A stretch of 5,357 nucleotides of DNA. Origin: Clostridia bacterium. GTDB taxonomy: Bacteria; Bacillota_A; Clostridia; Christensenellales; Borkfalkiaceae. The notes under the pieces are model-generated. The model did not search any database. It had not been told where the DNA came from and saw only the letters and a list, made by a program, of their open reading frames with translations. The translations under genes were made by a program, and so were the position numbers. The stretch lies in the NCBI GenBank assembly GCA_017462505.1, contig JAFTQY010000026.1, forward strand, positions 1 through 5,357, in the 5' to 3' direction. Below, in pieces: positions 1 to 5,357 of the stretch. How positions within the stretch are numbered: position 1 is the first letter of the stretch; each line of letters opens with the position of its first letter.

Positions 1-890
1 CCTTTGGGCATCATCTTTTGGCGTATGCCATGATGCTCCGCAGAGATATCGGGCGTATCAACGACGCGGTGGCGCGTATGAACGAAGAATGTCCCTTGGG
101 TAGCTGCGCTTTGGCGGGCACGACGTATGCCATCGACCGCGCGCAGACGGCGGCGGCGCTTGGGTTTGACGCGCCCTCTTGGAACAGTATCGACGGCGTT
201 TCCGATCGCGATTTTTGCTTGGAGCTCCTTGGCGCGTTCTCCGTGCTGATGATGCACTTGTCCCGCCTTTCCGAAGAGATCATTCTTTGGTCGAGCTGGG
301 AATTTAAGTTTATCGAATTAGACGACGCGTACACGACGGGCTCGTCGATTATGCCCCAAAAGAAAAACCCCGACATGGCGGAGCTGATCCGCGGCAAGAC
401 GGGGCGGGTATACGGGGATTTGCAGGCTTTGCTGACCACCCTCAAAGGCTTGCCCTTGGCGTATAACAAGGACATGCAAGAGGACAAGGAGGCGATTTTC
501 GACGGGCTGGACAGCGTGAAAATGTGTCTGGAAGTGTTGACCCCGATGATCGCCACGATGAAAGTGTTGCCCAAAAACACCTACCGTGCGGCGCAAAAGG
601 GCTTTATCAACGCCACCGACCTTGCCGATTATTTGGTGAAAAAGGGCATGCCTTTCCGCACCGCGTACAAAATCGTGGGCACGATCGTCGCGGAATGTAT
701 TGAAAAGGACTGCGTTTTGGATACGTTGCCCCTTGCCGATTATCAAAAGCACAGCGAGCTGTTTGCGGAAGATCTGTATAACGAAATTTTGCTGGAAACC
801 TGCGTGAACAAACGCCTGAGCGAGGGGGGCGCGTCGCCGTCCTCGGTAAAGGCGCAGGTGGCGAAGGTCCGCGCCTTTTTGGCGAAATAA
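1..890 (+). CDS. argH: Argininosuccinate lyase, C-terminal two thirds (5' partial)
   Basis: Cleaves argininosuccinate to arginine and fumarate, the last step of arginine synthesis, in the cytoplasm. The frame is open from the window edge: the first full codon is at base 3 and reads FGHHLLAYAMMLRRD, a typical internal ArgH stretch. The TTG at 18 is therefore an internal codon, not the start. About 295 residues are visible of a usual 455-470, so roughly the first 160 are missing. The fumarase/aspartase superfamily signature GSSIMPQKKNPD, the mobile loop with the catalytic serine, is encoded at 339-374. It is followed by the ArgH-typical KGLPLAYNKDMQEDKE. Another conserved block, PLGSCALAGTTY, lies further upstream. 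The TAA stop is at 888-890, and argC follows after 14 bases, so the two are almost certainly cotranscribed. No frameshift or lost key residue is seen. The family is certain; the N-terminal domain cannot be judged. Confidence 0.97.
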   Translation, partial: FGHHLLAYAMMLRRDIGRINDAVARMNEECPLGSCALAGTTYAIDRAQTAAALGFDAPSWNSIDGVSDRDFCLELLGAFSVLMMHLSRLSEEIILWSSWEFKFIELDDAYTTGSSIMPQKKNPDMAELIRGKTGRVYGDLQALLTTLKGLPLAYNKDMQEDKEAIFDGLDSVKMCLEVLTPMIATMKVLPKNTYRAAQKGFINATDLADYLVKKGMPFRTAYKIVGTIVAECIEKDCVLDTLPLADYQKHSELFAEDLYNEILLETCVNKRLSEGGASPSSVKAQVAKVRAFLAK

Positions 891-904
891 AAAGGAAAAG
901 CGAT

Positions 905-1831
905 ATGAAAAAAGTATTTATCGACGGGAGCGTGGGCACGACGGGACTGCGCATTTACGAGCGTTTATCCGCCCGCGACGACGTGGAAATTTTGACCCTG
1001 CCCGAAGAAAAGAGAAAAGACCCGATTGCAAGAAAGGAAATGTTAAACAAGGCGGACGTGGCGTTTTTGTGCTTGCCCGACGACGCGGCAAGAGAATCCG
1101 TCGCTTTGGTGGAGAACCCCGATACGGTGATCATCGACGCGAGTACGGCGCACCGCACCTTGCCCGACTGGGCGTACGGTTTTCCCGAGCTTTCAAAAGC
1201 GCACGAAGAAAGGCTGCTTTCCAGCAAGCGTATTGCCGTTCCTGGCTGTCATGCCAGCGGCTTTATCGCGTTGGTGTATCCGCTTATCGAAAAGGGCTTG
1301 CTTGACAAAAACGCTTTGCTTACCTGTCATTCGATCACGGGGTATTCGGGCGGCGGCAAGAAGATGATCGCCGATTATGAAAGCGCGGAAAGGAGCGAGC
1401 TTTTGGGCGCGCCCCGTCAGTACGGCATCACCCAACAGCACAAGCATTTGAAAGAGATGAAAGGGATTTCGGGGGTGGCAAACGCGCCGATCTTCTGCCC
1501 GATCGTTTCCGATTTTTACAGCGGAATGACGGTGACCGTGCCGCTGTTTGCCTCGCAAATTAAAGGTAGCGTTGCCGATATTAAAAGGGCGTACGCGGAA
1601 AAATATAACGGCGAGATCGTGCAATATAAGGAAAGCGCGGACGAAAACGGGTTTATCTCGGGCGCGGCGTTATCGAGAAAGGACGGCATGGCGATCACCG
1701 TGGCGGGCAACGACGAAAGAGTGCTCTTGATTGCGTGCTATGATAACCTCGGCAAGGGCGCAAGCGGCGCGGCGATACAGTGTATGAACATGGTGATCGG
1801 CGCGGACAAAACGAAAGGCTTAGAATTGTAA
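905..1831 (+). CDS. argC: N-acetyl-gamma-glutamyl-phosphate reductase, type 2 (short form)
   Basis: Reduces N-acetylglutamyl-5-phosphate with NADPH to N-acetylglutamate semialdehyde, the third step of ornithine synthesis. The protein has 308 residues. An N-terminal Rossmann fold opens with VFIDGSVGTTGLRI (residues 4-17, glycine-rich nucleotide loop). Next come DASTAHR (78-84) and WAYGFPEL (89-96). The catalytic cysteine is Cys115 in AVPGCHASG. Then follow GYSGGGKKMI (146-155), HKHLKEM (179-185) and the C-terminal DNLGKGASGAA (280-290). The length and the GTTGLRI and STAHR...YGFPEL blocks fit the shorter type-2 ArgC family rather than the longer, roughly 335-350 residue type-1 form of E. coli and Bacillus. 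The ATG at 905 is supported by AGGA at 893-896, 8 bases upstream. The gene sits 14 bases after argH and 24 before argJ. All expected active-site residues are present. Confidence 0.96.
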   Translation: MKKVFIDGSVGTTGLRIYERLSARDDVEILTLPEEKRKDPIARKEMLNKADVAFLCLPDDAARESVALVENPDTVIIDASTAHRTLPDWAYGFPELSKAHEERLLSSKRIAVPGCHASGFIALVYPLIEKGLLDKNALLTCHSITGYSGGGKKMIADYESAERSELLGAPRQYGITQQHKHLKEMKGISGVANAPIFCPIVSDFYSGMTVTVPLFASQIKGSVADIKRAYAEKYNGEIVQYKESADENGFISGAALSRKDGMAITVAGNDERVLLIACYDNLGKGASGAAIQCMNMVIGADKTKGLEL

Positions 1832-1855
1832 GGAAATCAAAAAAGGATTTAGGAT

Positions 1856-3070
1856 ATGTTAAAGGAAATACAAGGCGGCGTATGCGCCGCAAAAGGCTTT
1901 ACGGCAAACGGCGTACATTGCGGAATCCGTAAAAACAAAACCAAGCGCGATCTGGCGCTGATCGTCAGCGAAACGCAGGCGAGCGCGGCGGCGGTATATA
2001 CGCAAAACCTCGTCAAGGGCGCGCCTTTGATGGTGACGAAAAACACTATCGCGGACGGTAAGGCGCGCGCGGTGATCTGCAACAGCGGCAACGCCAACAC
2101 CTGCAATGCGAACGGTATCGAGATCGCAGAGCAGACCTGCGCTTTGCTTGCTAACGAACTGAAAATCGACGCGACGGACGTAGTGATAGCCTCTACGGGG
2201 GTCATCGGACAGCCCCTCGATATCACGCCGATCGCAAACGGTATTCCCGCGCTTGTGGCGGGGTTGGGCGCGCACAGCGATTTGGCTTGCGAGGGGATCA
2301 TGACGACGGATACCCAGCCCAAGGAAATCGCGTTTGAGTTCACGATTGGCGGCAAGACCTGCCGTATCGGCGGTATCGCCAAGGGTAGCGGTATGATCCA
2401 CCCCAACATGGCGACGATGCTCGTGTTTGTAACGACGGACTGCGCGATATCCTCGGATATGCTTGCAAAGGCGCTTTCCGCGGACGTAAAGGACTCGTTC
2501 AATATGGTCAGCGTAGACGGCGATACGTCCACCAACGACATGGTTTCGGTGCTGGCAAACGGCATGGCGGGCAACGCTGAAATCGTTGCAGACGGCAAGG
2601 ATTTTGACGATTTTTGCGCGGCGCTCAGCGCGGTAACGACCTATCTTTGCCGCAAGATCGCGGCAGACGGCGAGGGCGCGACCAAGCTCCTCGAATGTAA
2701 AGTGACGGGCGCAAAGGACGAACAGACGGCAAAAATCGTAGCAAAATCGGTGATTTGCTCGTCGCTTGTTAAAGCGGCAATGTTCGGCGCGGACGCCAAC
2801 TGGGGGCGCGTTTTGTGCGCGATCGGATACGCAGGCGCGGACGTGGACGTCAATAAAGTGGACGTAGCGTTCCGTTCGGCAAAGGGGACGATCCCCGTTT
2901 GTGAAAACGGCGCGGGCATTGACTTTTCCGAAGAAAAAGCAAAAGAAATTCTGCTGGAAAAGGAAATCGAAATTTTGGTGGTCTTGGGCAACGGCGACGG
3001 CAAAGCGACGGCTTGGGGCTGTGACCTGACGTATGATTATGTAAAAATCAACGGCGATTACCGCACCTAA
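1856..3070 (+). CDS. argJ: Glutamate N-acetyltransferase / ornithine acetyltransferase (self-cleaving)
   Basis: Transfers the acetyl group from N-acetylornithine to glutamate, giving ornithine and N-acetylglutamate, and so closes the acetyl cycle. Some members also use acetyl-CoA; the sequence alone does not decide between mono- and bifunctional forms. The protein has 404 residues, normal for the family. Family landmarks are STGVIG (113-118, oxyanion-hole Thr-Gly), KGSGMIHPNMATML (176-189), DGDTSTND (221-228), EGATKLLE (273-280), GADANWGR (311-318) and the C-terminal DLTYDYVKINGDYRT. Known ArgJ precursors cleave themselves between Ala and Thr in the PNMATML motif. Here that is Ala186/Thr187, giving an alpha chain of 186 residues and a beta chain with Thr187 as nucleophile. 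The C-terminal Asn399 and the terminal residue 404 correspond to positions that line the active site in characterised members. The ATG at 1856 has AAAAGGA at 1841-1847. The stop abuts the palindromic repeat that follows. Confidence 0.98.
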   Translation: MLKEIQGGVCAAKGFTANGVHCGIRKNKTKRDLALIVSETQASAAAVYTQNLVKGAPLMVTKNTIADGKARAVICNSGNANTCNANGIEIAEQTCALLANELKIDATDVVIASTGVIGQPLDITPIANGIPALVAGLGAHSDLACEGIMTTDTQPKEIAFEFTIGGKTCRIGGIAKGSGMIHPNMATMLVFVTTDCAISSDMLAKALSADVKDSFNMVSVDGDTSTNDMVSVLANGMAGNAEIVADGKDFDDFCAALSAVTTYLCRKIAADGEGATKLLECKVTGAKDEQTAKIVAKSVICSSLVKAAMFGADANWGRVLCAIGYAGADVDVNKVDVAFRSAKGTIPVCENGAGIDFSEEKAKEILLEKEIEILVVLGNGDGKATAWGCDLTYDYVKINGDYRT

Positions 3071-3170
3071 AAACGACGTATCTGCGGCGCATTTCAACGT
3101 TGCGGCTCGGTTACGTACTACTTGTACGCGCCCTCACCGCGCCTTGATCTGCTTGCAGCTCCGCCGTTTT
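3070..3170. repeat. Long imperfect palindrome filling the argJ-argB gap
   Basis: A roughly 100-base hairpin can be drawn by hand through the whole gap. The apex is CGTAC (3114-3118) with GTACG (3124-3128) around loop TACTT. Moving outward, GG 3109-3110 pairs with CC 3131-3132, GCGG 3102-3105 with CCGC 3137-3140, TCAA 3094-3097 with TTGA 3144-3147, GCA 3089-3091 with TGC 3150-3152, CTGC 3082-3085 with GCAG 3155-3158, and AAAACG 3070-3075 with CGTTTT 3165-3170. Small internal loops separate the stems. The outer arm begins on the last base of the argJ stop codon. There is no reading frame. This looks like a dispersed palindromic repeat (REP- or MITE-like) rather than a simple terminator, although it ends in TTTT. 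A role in mRNA stability or partial termination is possible but is inference. Confidence 0.6.
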
Positions 3171-3208
3171 ACAAATGACAACAATAACAAAATTCAAGAG
3201 GAAGAATT

Positions 3209-4081
3209 ATGAACACTAAACCAACTACGGCACAGCGTGCGGAAATTTTAACCCAAGCGCTTCCGTATATTCAAAAATACTACGATAAAATCGTCGTCGT
3301 CAAATACGGCGGCAACGCCATGATCAGCGACGATCTCAAAGACGCGGTCATGGGGGATATCGTACTGCTTTCGCTCATCGGCGTAAAAGTCGTGCTCGTG
3401 CACGGCGGCGGCCCTGAAATTACCGAAATGCTCGGCAAAATCGGCAAAAAATCCGAATTTATCGACGGCTTGCGCGTTACCGATCAGGAAACGATGGATA
3501 TCGTGCAGATGGTTTTGGCTGGCAAGGTCAATAAAAACCTCGTCAACCTGTTGCAGAGCAAAGGCGGCAAGGCGATCGGGCTTTGCGGTGTGGACGGACA
3601 CATGCTCAAAGCGGAAAAAGTGGACGATATTCACGGCTTTGCGGGCAACATCACCGACGTAGACGTGTCCTCGATCGTGGACGTTTTGGAAAAGGGGTAT
3701 ATCCCCGTCATTTCCACCGTTGGCTATGACGAACACGGCAATACCTATAACATCAACGCCGACACGGCGGCGGCGCGTATCGCGGGCGAGCTCAAAGCCG
3801 AGTGCTTGATTTCCATGACCGACATCGTCGGGCTTTGCATGGATAAAGACGATCCGTCTACCCTGATTTCCAAGGTAGCAGTATCCGACGCGCCCAAGCT
3901 GATTCGCGACGGCGTGATCAGCGGCGGCATGATCCCCAAGATCAATTGCTGTATCGAATCGATCCGCCGCGGCGTGCACAAAGTCTTTATTTTGGACGGC
4001 AGAGTGCCCCACGCAATTCTGATTGAAATTTTGACGGACGAGGGGCTGGGGACAATGTTCGTTTCGGGAAGTAAAATATAA
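3209..4081 (+). CDS. argB: Acetylglutamate kinase, probably arginine-sensitive type
   Basis: Phosphorylates N-acetylglutamate with ATP, the second step of the pathway; an amino-acid kinase family enzyme. It has 290 residues. Seen in order: VVVKYGGNAM (29-38) with the phosphate-contacting Lys32 and Gly-Gly, VHGGGPEI (64-71), FIDGLRVT (84-91, substrate-site arginine region), NINAD (181-185), and GGMIPK (239-244) with the catalytic lysine near the C-terminus. The C-terminal block is HAILIEILTDEGLGTM (268-283). The N-terminal segment before the first beta strand (about residues 6-26, ending YIQKYYDK) matches the extra helix that arginine-inhibited hexameric kinases carry. Feedback inhibition by arginine is therefore likely, as expected in a cyclic pathway where the kinase is the control point; this is inference. 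The ATG at 3209 has a strong AGAGGA at 3197-3202, 6 bases upstream. It is separated from argJ by 138 bases of palindromic DNA. Confidence 0.98.
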   Translation: MNTKPTTAQRAEILTQALPYIQKYYDKIVVVKYGGNAMISDDLKDAVMGDIVLLSLIGVKVVLVHGGGPEITEMLGKIGKKSEFIDGLRVTDQETMDIVQMVLAGKVNKNLVNLLQSKGGKAIGLCGVDGHMLKAEKVDDIHGFAGNITDVDVSSIVDVLEKGYIPVISTVGYDEHGNTYNINADTAAARIAGELKAECLISMTDIVGLCMDKDDPSTLISKVAVSDAPKLIRDGVISGGMIPKINCCIESIRRGVHKVFILDGRVPHAILIEILTDEGLGTMFVSGSKI

Positions 4082-4082
4082 A

Positions 4083-4128
4083 ATGAATTGCACTTGCGGT
4101 GTATGAATTGCAAAACTTTGTTTTGCAT
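4083..4128. repeat. Two tandem hairpin units sharing ATGAATTGCA
   Basis: The ten-base word ATGAATTGCA occurs at 4083-4092 and again at 4103-4112, exactly 20 bases apart. Each copy leads into a hairpin. The first is TGCAC (4089-4093) with GTGTA (4099-4103), one G-T pair included. The second is TGCAAAAC (4109-4116) with GTTTTGCA (4120-4127), a perfect 8-base-pair stem with a 3-base loop. No T-run follows, so neither hairpin is a convincing intrinsic terminator. The layout suggests a short modular repeat in which a constant ATGAAT is followed by a variable stem. It starts just after the argB stop codon. Confidence 0.55.
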
Positions 4129-4146
4129 TATGGCTGAGATTTATAT

Positions 4147-4220
4147 GAGATTGCCACAGATACGCCACGCCGTCATTGCGAGTGAAACGCGGCAATCTCG
4201 TGGCGTATCTTCGCAATGAC
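4147..4220. repeat. Composite element of three interleaved inverted-repeat pairs
   Basis: Three perfect inverted pairs occur in the order A-B-C-A'-B'-C'. A is GAGATTGCC 4147-4155 with A' GGCAATCTC 4191-4199. B is AGATACGCCACG 4158-4169 with B' CGTGGCGTATCT 4199-4210. C is GTCATTGCGA 4172-4181 with C' TCGCAATGAC 4211-4220. The words GTCATTGCGA and GGCAATCTC resemble the ends of dispersed repeats found in many bacterial genomes (from memory, not searched). An inner unit (4172-4199) runs from GTCATTGCGA to GGCAATCTC. The outermost words have the reverse-complement layout (GAGATTGCC ... TCGCAATGAC), as if one unit sits nested in the loop of an opposite-facing one. There is no coding capacity. Confidence 0.7.
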
Positions 4221-4231
4221 AAGGATTATAT

Positions 4232-4234
4232 AGG
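4232..4234 (+). promoter_or_regulatory. Weak ribosome binding site of argD
   Basis: Only AGG (within TAGGT) lies at the usual distance, 7 bases before the ATG at 4242. A better AAGGA at 4221-4225 is 16 bases away, which is too far for normal use. The other starts in the window have AGGA or AGAGGA at 6-8 bases, so argD may be translated less efficiently. The repeat block ends at 4220, just upstream, and could affect access to this site. Both are inferences. Confidence 0.4.
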
Positions 4235-4241
4235 TATCAAT

Positions 4242-5357
4242 ATGAACATAATCGAAACAGATAAACAATATATTGCCGCGACGTACGCGCGGTTTCCTTT
4301 GCAGCTTGTCGGTGGAAAGGGCTCTCTTGTCTACGACGAAACGGGCAAGGAATATATCGATCTTGGTACGGGTATCGCCGTCAATTCCTTTGGCGTTGGC
4401 GACGAAAACTGGAAAAACGCCGTGATCGCGCAGCTTGACAAAATTCAGCACACGTCCAACCTGTATTACAGCGAGCCTTGCGCTCTGCTTGCCAAGGAGC
4501 TTTGTGAACGTACGGGCATGAAAAAGGTGTTCTTTTCTAATAGCGGCGCGGAGGCGAACGAGTGCGCCATCAAGGCGGCGAGAAAGCACGGCGAGCTGAA
4601 AAAGGGCAAAGACCATTACGTGATCATCACCCTGAAAAACAGTTTCCACGGGCGTACGATCACCACCCTTTCGGCGACGGGTCAGGACGTTTTCCACGAG
4701 CATTTTACCCCGATGACGGACGGCTTTGTGTATGCGGCGGCAAACGACATCGACGAGCTGAAATCGCTCGTCCAAGCGCATAAATGTTGCGCTGTCATGA
4801 TCGAGCTCGTCCAAGGCGAGGGGGGCGTGAGCGCGCTGAGCGCCGATTACGTCAAGGCGGTGGAAAGCTTGGCGAAAGAAAACGACCTTTTGTTGATCGT
4901 GGACGAGGTGCAGACGGGCAACGGCAGAACGGGCAGCCTGTACGCGTTTGAGGCATACGGCATTACGCCCGACGTAGTGACGACGGCAAAGGGTTTGGGC
5001 GGCGGTTTGCCGATCGGCGCGACCATGCTCGGCGAAAAGGCGGAAACGCTGTTCACGGCGGGCTTGAACGGCTCGACGTTCGGCGGCAATCCCGTGGCGT
5101 GCGCGGGCGCGCTCAGCATTTTACAGCGTATCGACGACAAACTGCTTGGCGAAGTCAAGGAAAAGAGCGCGTATATCTTCCAAACGCTGGGCAAGGCGAA
5201 GGGAGTGAAGAGCGTGACGGGCATGGGACTCATGATCGGCGTGGAGTGTGAAAAGGGCGCAGGCGAAGTGATCGCGGCGTGTAGAGAAAAGGGCGTACTT
5301 GTGATCAAGGCGAAGAATAAAGTGCGGCTTTTGCCCGCGCTCAATATTCCCATGGAA
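4242..5357 (+). CDS. argD: Acetylornithine aminotransferase (3' partial)
   Basis: A PLP-dependent class III aminotransferase that converts N-acetylglutamate semialdehyde and glutamate to N-acetylornithine and 2-oxoglutarate. 372 residues are visible with no stop before the window edge. Typical ArgD proteins have about 390-400, so some 20-30 C-terminal residues are missing. Seen in order: LGTGIAVNSFG (41-51), QHTSNLYYSEP (69-79), the PLP-phosphate loop SNSGAEANE (99-107), FHGRT (135-139), ELVQGEGGV (188-196) and VDEVQTGNGRTG (220-231) with Asp221 for the pyridine nitrogen. The Schiff-base lysine is Lys250 in TTAKGLGGGLPIGA, followed by GSTFGGNP (277-284). HTSNLYY and the overall length favour acetylornithine aminotransferase over ornithine or GABA aminotransferases, and the operon context settles it. 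The ATG at 4242 begins the conserved N-terminus; its ribosome binding site is weak. The gene lies 160 bases after argB, beyond the repeat elements. Confidence 0.97.
   Translation, partial: MNIIETDKQYIAATYARFPLQLVGGKGSLVYDETGKEYIDLGTGIAVNSFGVGDENWKNAVIAQLDKIQHTSNLYYSEPCALLAKELCERTGMKKVFFSNSGAEANECAIKAARKHGELKKGKDHYVIITLKNSFHGRTITTLSATGQDVFHEHFTPMTDGFVYAAANDIDELKSLVQAHKCCAVMIELVQGEGGVSALSADYVKAVESLAKENDLLLIVDEVQTGNGRTGSLYAFEAYGITPDVVTTAKGLGGGLPIGATMLGEKAETLFTAGLNGSTFGGNPVACAGALSILQRIDDKLLGEVKEKSAYIFQTLGKAKGVKSVTGMGLMIGVECEKGAGEVIAACREKGVLVIKAKNKVRLLPALNIPME

Noticed and set aside
18..20. TTG as the start codon of argH.
   Set aside because: The frame stays open to the window edge, the upstream codons FGHHL match ArgH, and the resulting protein would lack its N-terminal domain.
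1859..3097. A 412-codon open frame on the minus strand opposite argJ.
   Set aside because: It is a shadow of argJ. Its protein is rich in Arg, His and Val with no recognisable motif, and argJ's own motifs are complete on the other strand.
4083..4112. Two TGAAT half-sites 20 bases apart as possible ArgR (ARG box) operators.
   Set aside because: Neither has the matching ATTCA half at the right distance, the sites lie inside the operon, and the hairpin arrangement explains the repeated word better.
4109..4130. TGCAAAAC/GTTTTGCA hairpin as an intrinsic terminator for argB.
   Set aside because: The stem is A/T-rich and no run of T follows it.
4123..4146. TTGCAT ... TTATAT as an internal promoter for argD.
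   Set aside because: The spacer is only 12 bases, well short of the 16-18 needed.
4147..4220. CRISPR array.
   Set aside because: The repeated words are inverted and interleaved, not direct repeats with equal spacers, and no cas genes are present.
3248..4222. A 324-codon minus-strand open frame opposite argB that runs into the repeat block.
   Set aside because: It is antisense to an intact argB, shows no domain, and its first codons fall inside the inverted-repeat element.

Overview
The window is most of an arginine-biosynthesis operon. All genes lie on the + strand in the order argH (5' end missing), argC, argJ, argB, argD (3' end missing). The set covers acetylglutamate kinase (ArgB), acetylglutamyl-phosphate reductase (ArgC), acetylornithine aminotransferase (ArgD), the ornithine acetyltransferase that recycles the acetyl group (ArgJ), and argininosuccinate lyase (ArgH), which releases arginine. 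ArgJ makes this the cyclic, acetyl-recycling form of the pathway. No argA, argF, argG or carA/carB is visible here; they may lie outside the window.

Layout: argH ends at 890 and argC starts 14 bases later. argC ends at 1831 and argJ starts 24 bases later. These two joints hold little beyond purine-rich ribosome binding sites. The next two joints are much longer and consist largely of palindromic DNA. The argJ-argB gap (3071-3208) holds a roughly 100-base imperfect hairpin. The argB-argD gap (4082-4241) holds two small tandem hairpins, then an unusual block in which three perfect inverted-repeat pairs interleave (4147-4220). Both look like dispersed palindromic repeats inserted at gene boundaries without breaking the operon.

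The organism is probably a Firmicute of the Clostridia type, moderately GC-rich. This is inferred from the AGGA-type ribosome binding sites at fixed spacing, the argC-J-B-D order and the protein flavour. It is not proven by the sequence, and the type-2 ArgC is also common in Proteobacteria.

The proteins are ordinary members of well-known families with their key residues intact. I see no new enzymatic or defence system. The material worth a second look is in the two repeat-filled intergenic gaps.
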